Source: Desulfovibrio sp. MES5 (lineage in GTDB: Bacteria > Desulfobacterota > Desulfovibrionia > Desulfovibrionales > Desulfovibrionaceae). Taken from it: a stretch of 64,000 nt of DNA. The notes under the pieces were generated by a model. That model had not been told where the DNA came from and made no database searches. It saw only the letters and a list, made by a program, of their open reading frames with translations. The position numbers and the translations under genes were made by a program. Every line of letters starts with the position of its first letter. Position 1 is the stretch's first letter. The stretch spans positions 36,069-100,068 of the forward strand of contig NZ_MJUZ01000002.1 of assembly GCF_002237645.1 (NCBI RefSeq). The letters are read 5' to 3'. This document shows, in pieces, positions 52,842 to 62,267 of this stretch.

Positions 52842-55694
52842 TTATTCTGTTGTCAGAAGTTGCAGCAACAGTGTGTTCATCATTTCATTTTGACTGTCGT
52901 GCGAGGCGCTTCCATAGTCTTGTGAAAATTGCGAAAAGGACGCATACGTGGAATTTCCGACCGTAAGGCCGCCTTCGATAACCACCTGTATAGTTTGTAC
53001 CCCTTCGGCATTCGGTATGTTCAAGACCAATTGCCCGTTTTCAATCGTTGAATTCAGGCGCGACAGATCAAGGCTTCCGTTGGCGTCGAGAAGATCCGCG
53101 ATGTATATCTTGTCGTCCGCGCTCAGGTTGAAGTCAGTAATAATGTCCGTACCGCCATCAAGGTCGCCGTCTCTCCAGACAAAAGCGTCCGCTCCGCCGC
53201 CGCCAGTCAGGATGTCATTTCCCGTACCTCCCATAAGAATATTATCCAGATTGTTGCCGATGATGATGTCATCGCCTGAACCTCCGCCAACTCCTTCATA
53301 GTTGGTAATCGTCGTGTTCATGTAGGTGTTGCTGCCATCAATGCTCACGCTGCCGTCATTACCCAACTGAATGGTATGACCCTGGTCATTGTCATAAATG
53401 AAGAGGTCGTTGCCAGCTCGCCCGCCATCAATAAGCTTGGCTTCGTTTCCGATGAGATCATGAACAATGATGGTGTCATTGCCGCCGGTTGCATTGGGGT
53501 TATAGTTTCCCGTGGCGCAGTCGCCGTAAACATTGCCCGATGCGAGAGAACCTATCTCGATGAGATCGTCGCCGTAGTGCGTTACGAATTCGTTGGTATA
53601 TTCGCCATCGCCCGCGACCCTGATGTTGGTGACGACACCGTCAATGACAATGTTGTCGTTGCCGAAGTCCATTCCGAGAACGTTGGAGTAAAAGTCACCG
53701 TAGAGAGTGTCGTTTGTGGAATCTCCGCTGATGTGGAGCTCATCATCTCCACCTTTGCCGCCGATGCTGGGCGTATAGGCATCAAGGTAGATGGAGTTGC
53801 CTTGGGAGTTGCCGCCTATGGTGACGATATCATTGCCGTATTTCGAGTCTGTTCCGTCATTTACGTATACATCTCCCAAGATGGTATTTCCTGTGGCATT
53901 GCCGCCGATTTCAACACGATCATTACCGGTGATGTTGTTGCCGTAGGCATGAAAGGCATCGCCATAAATGCTTTCACCCGTGGAAGATCCGTCAATGCGT
54001 ATTGTGTCGTCGCCGCCGGTGACGCCCTGGTACATATAGTAGCCGTCACCGTAAAGAGAACTGCCCACAGAACCATCCGCATTGCCTTTTACGTGGAAAA
54101 GGTCATTGCCGCCCTTGGCTCCGTTGCGCATTTCATAGGCGTCGCCATAGAAACTTTCGCCTGTGGAATCACCGCCAATAATCACGGTATCATTTCCAAG
54201 CTGAATGGTTTTGCCATTGTCAGCTCCGACAAGGGCCAGTGTTTCGCGCCCATCGCCGTAAATGGTGTTTCCTTGCGAGTTGCCGTCAATAATGAAGCTG
54301 TCATTGCCAACGGCCATGCCATACATGGGGGTGTGCTGGTCCCCGTGAATGGTATTGGCATAAGCGAATGTTTTGCCGCCTTCTCCCAAACCTGTGAGGT
54401 GGATGACGTCATTGCCCTGGCCTGCCTGAATGGTGTTCCCGTCCACCCGTGAGGCTTCAAGAGTGATTGTGTCCTTGCCCCAGTAGGAGTCATCCGGGTG
54501 GTTTTTGCCGCCAATGTAAATTAATCCATTCGTTTCGTTGGTGAAGGTTACGCTTTGATTCCCTTCGCCACCGATCCATCTGACGAGCCCCCCTTCAATG
54601 GCCCAAATCTGACTGTCGCCATATATGGTGTTGGCATATATCATGGTGTTTTCATTGATTAAATGAATGGAATCATTGTCAACGCCATCTGTGTCCGTGT
54701 CAGTATCAGTATCGGTATCTGTGTCAGTATCAGTATCTGTGTCGGTATCAGTGTCAGTATCGGTATCAGTATCCGTATCGGTGTCGGTATCCGTGTCAGT
54801 ATCTGTGTCCGTGTCTGTATCCGTATCGGTATCGGTGTCGGTATCAGTGTCTGTATCCGTATCCGTGTCAGTGTCAGTATCTGTATCGGTATCAGTGTCG
54901 GTATCAGTGTCAGTATCAGTGTCGGTATCGGTATCTGTGTCGGTATCCGTGTCAGTATCTGTATCGGTATCGGTATCTGTGTCGGTATCTGTGTCGGTAT
55001 CCGTGTCAGTATCTGTGTCCGTGTCTGTATCCGTATCGGTATCTGTGTCGGTATCTGTGTCGGTATCCGTGTCAGTATCTGTGTCCGTGTCTGTATCCGT
55101 ATCGGTATCGGTGTCGGTATCAGTGTCGGTATCCGTATCCGTGTCAGTGTCGGTGTCAGTATCTGTATCTGTATCGGTATCAGTGTCTGTATCTGTGTCT
55201 GTATCCGTGTTAGTGCCGGTATCCGCCTCGGCGTCCATGTCTGTTTCTGCAGTTATTTCTGATATGAAGCTTGTATTGCCTAAGCTGTCCCACCATGTCT
55301 TATCGAGCTCTCCGAGGTGGTCAATCCCATCCATCAACTCGCCGGTTGAATCAAGATACCCGCCAAGTCTGCCGTTAAAGCTCAAGTCCGGCTCTTTTGG
55401 CTTTGCGATATTAACCAATTCTTCGGCGTCTATTCGGATTCCGTTGAGCAACTCAAATTTGGGCAATTGGCTGCTGTCCAGAACAACGAAATTCTGTAGT
55501 ACAAGATTTCCGTTATTGGGAAAGCACAGCATAATGTCATTTTCTGTGCGTAATATTTCAACATCGTCAAGATCAAATTTGAAATTTGCAGATTCCAGAG
55601 CCGTGGAGGCGATGAATATGGTCTGCCCGGAGGCGGGCGCATGGATGGACGCTGATGGCCGATCAGTACTTGAACAAGTAGTTGCAGTAGCCAT
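52842..55694 (-). CDS. RTX-type exoprotein with a long Asp-Thr repeat linker
   Basis: About 950 residues. The N-terminus (ASGQTIFI... LVLQNF) is the same BapA-prefix-like domain as in the 42409-49593 exoprotein. Residues about 160-335 are almost purely alternating Asp-Thr. They are followed by repeats with GDD, NTIYGD and GNDR motifs in the manner of RTX calcium-binding turns, then true nonapeptide-like GGTGNDILTGGGGAD. The C-terminus (DIITDFNLSADDKIYIADLL... through the last 20 residues) is a type I secretion target domain. No Sec signal is seen. The start is uncertain: ATG 55694 follows a G-run, and ATG 55715 is in frame. Predicted secreted and calcium-stabilised. Confidence 0.9.
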   Translation of the reverse strand: MATATTCSSTDRPSASIHAPASGQTIFIASTALESANFKFDLDDVEILRTENDIMLCFPNNGNLVLQNFVVLDSSQLPKFELLNGIRIDAEELVNIAKPKEPDLSFNGRLGGYLDSTGELMDGIDHLGELDKTWWDSLGNTSFISEITAETDMDAEADTGTNTDTDTDTDTDTDTDTDTDTDTDTDTDTDTDTDTDTDTDTDTDTDTDTDTDTDTDTDTDTDTDTDTDTDTDTDTDTDTDTDTDTDTDTDTDTDTDTDTDTDTDTDTDTDTDTDTDTDTDTDTDTDTDTDTDTDTDTDTDTDTDTDTDTDTDTDTDTDTDTDTDTDTDTDTDTDTDGVDNDSIHLINENTMIYANTIYGDSQIWAIEGGLVRWIGGEGNQSVTFTNETNGLIYIGGKNHPDDSYWGKDTITLEASRVDGNTIQAGQGNDVIHLTGLGEGGKTFAYANTIHGDQHTPMYGMAVGNDSFIIDGNSQGNTIYGDGRETLALVGADNGKTIQLGNDTVIIGGDSTGESFYGDAYEMRNGAKGGNDLFHVKGNADGSVGSSLYGDGYYMYQGVTGGDDTIRIDGSSTGESIYGDAFHAYGNNITGNDRVEIGGNATGNTILGDVYVNDGTDSKYGNDIVTIGGNSQGNSIYLDAYTPSIGGKGGDDELHISGDSTNDTLYGDFYSNVLGMDFGNDNIVIDGVVTNIRVAGDGEYTNEFVTHYGDDLIEIGSLASGNVYGDCATGNYNPNATGGNDTIIVHDLIGNEAKLIDGGRAGNDLFIYDNDQGHTIQLGNDGSVSIDGSNTYMNTTITNYEGVGGGSGDDIIIGNNLDNILMGGTGNDILTGGGGADAFVWRDGDLDGGTDIITDFNLSADDKIYIADLLDANGSLDLSRLNSTIENGQLVLNIPNAEGVQTIQVVIEGGLTVGNSTYASFSQFSQDYGSASHDSQNEMMNTLLLQLLTTE
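54690..55225 (-). repeat. Degenerate hexanucleotide array encoding Asp-Thr repeats
   Basis: About 90 units of GAYACN on the coding strand, with both Asp codons and all four Thr codons intermixed. Synonymous scatter shows that the dipeptide is maintained by selection rather than by recent slippage alone. The opposite strand reads as an open Ser-Val frame purely as a consequence. Confidence 0.95.
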
Positions 55695-55766
55695 AAAGTT
55701 GCCCCCCACCACCATAAACCATTCTCATTGGTCGCGTCGGCAAATTCTTTTTTGCCTATGGGACTG

Positions 55767-58178
55767 CTACCGCAGACGCGCCATGACCTGCTTAAGTTGT
55801 TGCGCGGTCAGCGCAAGGTCCTGCACTGCCGATGATGCCTGAACCATGCCTTCAGCCGTTTCAGACACGATACGGCTCACTTCTTCCACTGCGTGATTGA
55901 TTTCTTCCGAAGTAGCGCTTTGCTCTTCCGCTGCGGTGGCGATGTTGGTAACGACGGCTGAGTTGGACGCAGCCAGGGTTACAATTTCCTGCAGAGCTTG
56001 CCCTGAGGCATTGGAAAGCCCCGTGGCCTCACCAATGCTGTTCACAGCGTTGTTGACTTCCTCAATATTCGTGCGCGCTGCATGCTGGATCGCCTGGATG
56101 TTTTCGCCAACTTTTCTTGTGGCTTCCATCGTGCTTTCCGCAAGTTTGCGTACTTCATCCGCCACCACGGCAAACCCGCGTCCGGCCTCCCCGGCGCGTG
56201 CCGCTTCAATGGCAGCATTGAGCGCGAGCAGGTTGGTCTGGTCTGCAATGTCGGAAATGACATTCATCACCCCGCCGATATTTTCTGCCTGACGCCCCAA
56301 TTCCATCATGTTTTCATGCAGGCTGAGAGCCACTGTGTTCACGCCATTGATGGATGTGACTACGCTGTTCACCAGTTCAGCGCCGCTTTCAGCTTTGCTG
56401 CGGGTCGCTTCACCTTGTTCTGCGGCGTATCCGGCGTTACGCGCCACTTCCATTACTGTGGAGTTCATTTCCGCCATGGCGGTTGCTGTGGATTCCACGC
56501 GTGAACGCTGCATGTCCGCACCACGACTTACCTGTTCAACTTGGGCGGAAAGTTCCTCAGAGGCTGATGCCACACGTTCGGCTATCTCCGTGGACTCCTG
56601 CGCGACTTGTAAAAGCATGGTTTGCGAATCTTTAGTCTCGGTAATATCATTTATCATTTCCATATAGCCCATGGGTGTGCCGTCAAGAGAGCACAAAGGC
56701 AGTGCGGTCATGGATATTTCCATTCTTTTCCCGCCGGGATATGCGGTTGTTTCACCTGTATTGGGCCGGTTTTCCATCATGGCCTTCTTGCCAAAGCAGT
56801 CGCCTGTGCTGCATTCTTTGGTCTTGAACAGGTTGCCGCAGCCTTGGTTCAAGAAATCCCCGCCAAGAACCGTTTTTCCGGCCTTGTTCAGGAACCGGAT
56901 GGAACATTCCGTGTCGCCAGTCATGAGGACAGAAGGCACTGCATCCAGCACGGAGGTATAGGCATCGGCCACATTGTTGATGCAGCCCGTAAGCTCGGCA
57001 AAACCGCCCTGAAATTTTTTCTGGTCAATGCGCTCGCGAAAGTTGCCAATGGCAATGCGGTGCGCCGTGTTTTTGCTTTGTTCCATCAGGTTGTTCAGCA
57101 TGGTCGGGATGCTCAGCATGGCTTGCACTAACGAGCCGATTTCTCCACCTTCTTTCACCTTAAGGTCGGTGCTGAAATCACCTTGAGCTATCTTCACGGC
57201 AAAGTTGGAGACCTGATGCAAAATGCGCACAATGCTGATGACAATCCAAAGGGCAAACACAATGCCAAGAACAATGCCGCCCACACTGGCGTACAGCGTG
57301 GCGCGCTGGGCCTGCGCATTGCTTTCGAGCATGGCTCGCCCGACCTTCAGCATATTTTCTTCTGTTGATGTCGTGTACGTATCAAATGTTTTGGCCAGTT
57401 CAGTACCGACAGACTCTATGGCCTCAATGTTATTTGAAGCCTCACTGCATAGAGAAATAACGCGCGATGCACCGTCTTTGTAAGATTTGAAAGCCTGTTC
57501 CAGTGAGACAAAAGCCTTGCGACTTGCAGTATCTTGCAAGGCTTCTTCCAGTTTTATCAGGAGGCCATCAAGGGTCTGCATGCATTTTAACGCAGTTTCA
57601 GCTCTTATTTCTTCATAATTACTCACGTATCCCATTATTTGAACACGAAGCGTTACGTAGTCGCTGTAAAAATCATCAATCAGAGCAGCCAGATGCATGT
57701 TGTTCGCGTTGCGAGCGGCTAGAGAAAGCGCGCTGAGGCGCTCATTTATGGCATTCCCATCCGGAGTGACACGCTCACGCAGTATTTTATTTGATTCAAG
57801 AAGCGTTTTTTCAATATGATCAATCAAACCCAAAGATTTCTTTAAACGCTCAGCTTGAGCGTCAAGGTTTTTCTGCTCGACAGGGTTGTTTTCTTCATCA
57901 TGCGCCATTGCTATGTATTTAAGCGCCGAGGCAACACTGACACGCGCTTCATCCATGTGGAACGCGTCCAGATCTTGTGTGAATCGTGAAACCCTGTCGC
58001 GCATATTTCTTGCTTGAGCATCCGCGCCATTAGAAAACACCGCAGTGCGCGCTTCTGATCTGTATAAATTGAATTCAGTAGATGCTGCATGGAGCTTTAC
58101 ATATCCCAGGTATGAAACGGCAGCCAACAAAAGCATGATAAAAACAAACCCGCTGATAATTTTGTATTTTGTTGTCAT
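55767..58178 (-). CDS. Methyl-accepting chemoreceptor with HBM-like sensor and cysteine-bearing PAS domain
   Basis: An 803-residue receptor: TM1 at residues about 7-27, a long helical periplasmic sensor to about 285 that resembles the helical bimodular type, TM2 near 290-315, HAMP, a cytoplasmic PAS domain at about 400-520, then the signalling domain with [18 protein letters not shown]. The PAS domain has a cysteine cluster [15 protein letters not shown], a pattern recurrent in Desulfovibrio chemoreceptors that could bind a cofactor or sense redox. It stands 72 bases upstream of the Asp-Thr exoprotein on the same strand. Confidence 0.92.
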   Translation of the reverse strand: MTTKYKIISGFVFIMLLLAAVSYLGYVKLHAASTEFNLYRSEARTAVFSNGADAQARNMRDRVSRFTQDLDAFHMDEARVSVASALKYIAMAHDEENNPVEQKNLDAQAERLKKSLGLIDHIEKTLLESNKILRERVTPDGNAINERLSALSLAARNANNMHLAALIDDFYSDYVTLRVQIMGYVSNYEEIRAETALKCMQTLDGLLIKLEEALQDTASRKAFVSLEQAFKSYKDGASRVISLCSEASNNIEAIESVGTELAKTFDTYTTSTEENMLKVGRAMLESNAQAQRATLYASVGGIVLGIVFALWIVISIVRILHQVSNFAVKIAQGDFSTDLKVKEGGEIGSLVQAMLSIPTMLNNLMEQSKNTAHRIAIGNFRERIDQKKFQGGFAELTGCINNVADAYTSVLDAVPSVLMTGDTECSIRFLNKAGKTVLGGDFLNQGCGNLFKTKECSTGDCFGKKAMMENRPNTGETTAYPGGKRMEISMTALPLCSLDGTPMGYMEMINDITETKDSQTMLLQVAQESTEIAERVASASEELSAQVEQVSRGADMQRSRVESTATAMAEMNSTVMEVARNAGYAAEQGEATRSKAESGAELVNSVVTSINGVNTVALSLHENMMELGRQAENIGGVMNVISDIADQTNLLALNAAIEAARAGEAGRGFAVVADEVRKLAESTMEATRKVGENIQAIQHAARTNIEEVNNAVNSIGEATGLSNASGQALQEIVTLAASNSAVVTNIATAAEEQSATSEEINHAVEEVSRIVSETAEGMVQASSAVQDLALTAQQLKQVMARLR

Positions 58179-58786
58179 GGCCCATCCCTCTTTGCGGATA
58201 GAAACGCGGTTATTAAAAGCGCATTCGTGATGAAAAAATGCTCACGGCTACGGCCGGTTTTCTCTAATTACCTGTTTCATAAGTATAGAATGAACGTTCA
58301 TCAATACTCACAGATTGAGGAAAAAGAAAAAAAAGACTACTCAATTTGAAGGATAATAGATTTTTATTTTATAATGCACTGTAGTGCGTGCCAGGGCACA
58401 GAGAAAAATGATTTGCTGTCGTATCGGCAAATGCCGTATGTTTGGTGTCGAAAGGTGATAAAAAGAAAAACTGAAGATTTTATTCCGGCTCGGCTTCCAC
58501 ATTCCTGCATATATGCGCAGGTGTGCGCACCCATAGCCCCGGTGTTTCGTCACGACGCCAAGTTGAATTTCGCCAAAGGGCAGCCGGGATACTTCATCAC
58601 AATTGATGTGCTGTGGTCCCGCTCTCGGTGATAAACGCATGGGAATAAAAACCTCCACCAAGGCTGCCTCTAATGTCGCATCTAGATGCAATGAGTTATT
58701 TGGAAGCAGCCTTGGCGGAGATATTCAGATTTTGTACTTAGTTGAATTGTTGTTGTCGATAACAATCAGCGCATTTTCAAGTTTAT
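58179..58786. other. Spacer with a cruciform-like hairpin
   Basis: No gene is supported. At 58653-58720 a 15-bp stem CTCCACCAAGGCTGC pairs with its complement with one mismatch, and the loop contains the palindrome GCATCTAGATGC. It may end the leftward EAL transcript. The chemoreceptor promoter should lie in 58179-58350, which is AT-rich. Confidence 0.6.
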
Positions 58787-61084
58787 TCACCATTCGTGTC
58801 GTTGCAATATTGGGGTTATGACTTCCGCCGGTTGCGGAATTGCAGTCAGAAATCCCTGTACCGCATCACATTTTTTCAATGTAAGGTGCAGTATTTGGCT
58901 TTCATGCTCAACCCCTTCCGCAAGGCAGGTCATTCCAAGCTTGTGTCCAACGGAAATGATGCATTCTACCACGGTTCTGCTGGTGGCATTGTTTGTAATA
59001 TCCTGTATAAAACTTCGGTCTATCTTGAGTTTGCTTACAGGCAGGTTGGCCAGGTGCGAAAAATTAGAATAGCCTGTCCCAAAATCATCCAGGGATATCT
59101 GCACGCCTCGTGCGCGAAGAGAATCCAGCTGAGCCAGGACATTTTCAGCATCTGTCATGATCGCGGATTCTGTTATCTCCAGTTCCAAGTGATGGGGGGG
59201 CAGACCTGTATCCTGCAAGGTGCTGGTTACCAGGTCGAGCAGATCGGCGTTCTGTAGCTGTACGGCTGAAAGGTTCACAGCCATTTTTCCCGAAAAAAGC
59301 CCCATTTCAAGCCATTTTTGGCACTGGGCGCAAGCTTCCTGCAGAACCCAGGCGCCTATGGGCACAATCATGCGGGTGCGTTCCGCAATGGGGATAAATT
59401 GAGCAGGAGAAATGAAGCCCTTTTCCGGGTGGTTCCATCGCAGGAGCGCCTCAAAACCAACTAGCTGCCGCGGGCTTAAAGAAAACTGGGCCTGGTAGTA
59501 CACAGTCAGTTCGTTATTGCGCAATGCCTTGGGCAGGGCGGATTCCATCCACCACCGATGGGCAATAAGCGCGTTCAACTCGCTTGAAAAAAAATGGTAC
59601 CTGTCGTTTCGGCTTCTGCCTTCCACAAGGGCCACTCGGGCATTGTGAAGCAGCGTCGGCAGATCTTTGCCGTCATTGGGGTAGAGGCTGATGCCTATGG
59701 TGCATGAGGGGATAAATTCCTCTCGCCCTACGGAAAGAGGCATGGAGAAAGTCTCGAGGAGATTTTCGGTATATTTTGAAATGTCTTCGAGCCGTTGCGG
59801 CTCAGTAAGCAGCAAAATAAATTTGTCCTCCTCGATGCGTCCAATCAACTTTGGATGGCCTGTGCCGTAGTCCAGGCGCGATGCAAGTATGCATATAACA
59901 TCGTTGATATTTTTTTCTCCCAATGTGATAGTCATTTTATTGTAGCCATCTATGCCTACAAGCATCAGCGGGTAATACATGCCGCTTTTTGTGGCTGCAA
60001 ATGTATTGCTTTCAAAGATCGACTCGAAGTGCTTGAGCTTGGGCAGCCCTGTTACTTCATCATACAATTCATTATATTTTGATTGGTAACGTAATTTTGT
60101 GTAATTGCGCACCAGCATGGCAAGAAAATAGAACAGCAAAACCCCCGAGCTCACAGTAACTGCAGAAAAAATAATAATCTTACGCTTCCATTCGCCAAGC
60201 ACAGTGCTGGTTGCAAGTCCGGCAATGATCGCGATGTTGAATGTGCCTACGCGGCTGAAAGCAAAAACTCTCTCTACGTGGTCGTCATGCGATGGCGCGA
60301 TGTATACGCCCTCATCCATGCCCTCCTGCAGCAGGCGCTCGAATGTGGACCCGGTCAGTATCTGCCCCCGTTTGGCGGGGTCTTCGGGGTAGCGGGCCAG
60401 AAGACGGGTGTTAAGATCTGTTATGGCAATAAATTCTTCGGATCCTGATACTATTTGACTGTAGAACCTCAGAAAAAAAGTATGGGGCAAGACTGCGACT
60501 ATGGCTCCTGCAAGGGCGCCATTGCTCGCCGTCCAGCGGCGAGACAGCGTGATGATCCATCCTTGCTCATATTCTGAAAAAAACGGTTCAGAGATGACGA
60601 GCGCCTCTGAAGGTTTTTTCATCAGCTCTTTAAAATAGGGACGATGACTTATGTTTACCAGGCAGGTGTGGGTTTTCGCGGCGCGGGCAATGATATTGCC
60701 TTCGGCGTCAGTCATGAGTAGCGACGTTGCGGAGGGTATGGCCGCCAGGTGTTTTTGGAGAAAAATACTCAGCTCTTCATCCGGCAGGGGGATGTTTTTG
60801 ACTCTGCCCTGAACCAGCCGCAAAATGGCATCTACCTTATCCACGGACATCGTTGCATGGCCCTTGGCCTGATCCACGTAGGAGTGAAGATACCGTTTTG
60901 CAGAGGCCAGTTCCCGTTCGCGGGACTGCCATGCCTCCACCGCCAGCATCAGTACAAAGGCTATGAAAAGAAGGATCAGTGTTATGATAAGTATTCTTTC
61001 TTTGGCGCTTAACGGGGCGTCGACGGATGTATTTAGCGTGCGCGAGCGAGAGGGAATGGGCAGTGACGGGTTTGCGGTCTTCAT
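58787..61084 (-). CDS. Membrane cyclic di-GMP phosphodiesterase, Cache-type sensor - degenerate GGDEF - EAL
   Basis: A 765-residue protein. TM1 at about 30-50 and TM2 near 295-320 flank a periplasmic double-Cache-like sensor. The GGDEF domain is degenerate, with IEEDKF at 417-422 in place of GGDEF, so it should not make c-di-GMP. The EAL domain keeps FEALLRW, NLSAVQL, LEITES, LDDFGTGYS, KIDRSFI, AEGVE and the final Gln-Gly-Phe, so it should hydrolyse c-di-GMP. ATG 61084 has AGGAG 7 bases upstream; an in-frame ATG at 61165 lacks one. Confidence 0.92.
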   Translation of the reverse strand: MKTANPSLPIPSRSRTLNTSVDAPLSAKERILIITLILLFIAFVLMLAVEAWQSRERELASAKRYLHSYVDQAKGHATMSVDKVDAILRLVQGRVKNIPLPDEELSIFLQKHLAAIPSATSLLMTDAEGNIIARAAKTHTCLVNISHRPYFKELMKKPSEALVISEPFFSEYEQGWIITLSRRWTASNGALAGAIVAVLPHTFFLRFYSQIVSGSEEFIAITDLNTRLLARYPEDPAKRGQILTGSTFERLLQEGMDEGVYIAPSHDDHVERVFAFSRVGTFNIAIIAGLATSTVLGEWKRKIIIFSAVTVSSGVLLFYFLAMLVRNYTKLRYQSKYNELYDEVTGLPKLKHFESIFESNTFAATKSGMYYPLMLVGIDGYNKMTITLGEKNINDVICILASRLDYGTGHPKLIGRIEEDKFILLLTEPQRLEDISKYTENLLETFSMPLSVGREEFIPSCTIGISLYPNDGKDLPTLLHNARVALVEGRSRNDRYHFFSSELNALIAHRWWMESALPKALRNNELTVYYQAQFSLSPRQLVGFEALLRWNHPEKGFISPAQFIPIAERTRMIVPIGAWVLQEACAQCQKWLEMGLFSGKMAVNLSAVQLQNADLLDLVTSTLQDTGLPPHHLELEITESAIMTDAENVLAQLDSLRARGVQISLDDFGTGYSNFSHLANLPVSKLKIDRSFIQDITNNATSRTVVECIISVGHKLGMTCLAEGVEHESQILHLTLKKCDAVQGFLTAIPQPAEVITPILQRHEW

Positions 61085-61282
61085 GCCTCTACTCCTATAT
61101 AATTGCCCTGAGCTTATTGATGATTGTTCGCCGGGATGTTGTTTTAACAAACACTTGTTCAGCATCTAAGAGCAATAAAGTCACAGAGCAATACGACAAA
61201 ATTGAGGAGCCGTATAAAAAGACTCCTCAAATTTGAGGAGTACATGAATTGCGTATAAGAGAAGGCTATTGAAAATAGATTG

Positions 61283-61592
61283 TTATAATCATGCTTCCTC
61301 GCATGGCGGATGGTTTGCCCTGCCCCTGTAGGGGGCTGCTGCCGCCCGCGTTCAAAAACGCTGGTTTTCACAGTGTTCAGCCCCGTGCCATTATCGGCTT
61401 GCCTTGCTCCTTAAAGGGGGCCTGATATTCGCGCGACATCAGTTTGTCTTGCACATGCCGTGTTTCTCGCAATAGTGGATATGCTTCCTCATCTTCGCTC
61501 GTTGATCCCACGGTGCTGACAGAATACCCTTGGGGATAAAACTCTGAGTCGTATAATTTATAGTTAAGGTTTGTCTGTTTATTAAAAATCAT
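61283..61592 (-). pseudogene. IS200-family remnant: transposase C-terminus and right end
   Basis: Leftward from 61592, the frame gives NLNYKL... GYSVSTVGS... DKLMSREYQAPFKEQG, matching the last third of the IS200 transposase at 10687-11142. Beyond its stop the DNA also matches the right end of that element (GAACACTGTGAAAACCAGCG against GAACGCAGTGAAAGCCAGCG, and AAACCATCCGCCATGCG at the terminus). The 5' two thirds are gone. Confidence 0.85.
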
Positions 61593-61930
61593 CAGTGAAT
61601 ATTATTTTTTAAATGCTCCATAAAGATCGACACGCTGATTTTTATCTGCATGTTCGCGTATGTAAATATGGCATAGAATTGTGTTAAATTTGACATTTCT
61701 ATAAATTCATCTGTGCAAAAGTGCTGTAGAATCCTTTATACTGTTGTGAAATGATGAAAATATTGTTTTCTGATGCGTATGGGCAATCATGATATGAGGC
61801 TTGCAGAGTCATTTTGTGTGAGCCAAACTTTGGGCATTGGCCCGCACAACCCCACAAGTTTTTAAAAAGTACGATGGGCTTGAACCACGTCGTCGCGAAG
61901 TAAGGGTTTTGTGTGGATAGCGCTTAATTT
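61593..61930. other. AT-rich non-coding spacer
   Basis: No gene or clear signal is seen; it may contain further decayed IS sequence. Confidence 0.4.
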
Positions 61931-61949
61931 CCACGCGCATTGCGCGTGG
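61931..61949. repeat. Perfect 9-bp-arm palindrome
   Basis: CCACGCGCA-T-TGCGCGTGG, followed rightward by CTTCTTATTT. It could be a terminator or an insertion-sequence end hairpin. Confidence 0.6.
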
Positions 61950-61992
61950 CTTCTTATTTCGCTCGCTGGTGCGCTCACCCGGCTAAAGCCAG

Positions 61993-62034
61993 AAATAAAA
62001 AAACAGCAGCCCTCAAAGCCGCTGTTTTTTATTT
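61993..62034. terminator. Bidirectional terminator downstream of the LuxR-type gene
   Basis: AAATAAAAAACAGC pairs with GCTGTTTTTTATTT around a 13-base loop, with T-tracts on both strands. It lies 230 bases past the stop of the leftward regulator gene. Confidence 0.85.
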
Positions 62035-62267
62035 CCAGAATCAGAACCTTCACTATACAGGAGTTCCCGAAAGTCAAAACTCACTCTGTCAATTTGCAGT
62101 GTTCCTTTATAGTTGCGTTCAAGGGGGCGGTAAGCGCCTGGGAACTACGGCGACAGAAGGCTCCTCACAGGAGCTTCACGGGCGATCTCTCGGTTTTTAA
62201 CAGCCAGAATACGCGAGAGTTACTGAAGACAGATCTGATGCTACTTTGTTGTAAAGCGCATTTTCGA

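Noticed and set aside
54667..55842. Long rightward frame encoding Ser-Val repeats
   Set aside because: It is the antisense of the Asp-Thr array; the leftward frame has secretion and RTX domains on both sides of the array, while this one has no start site or domain.
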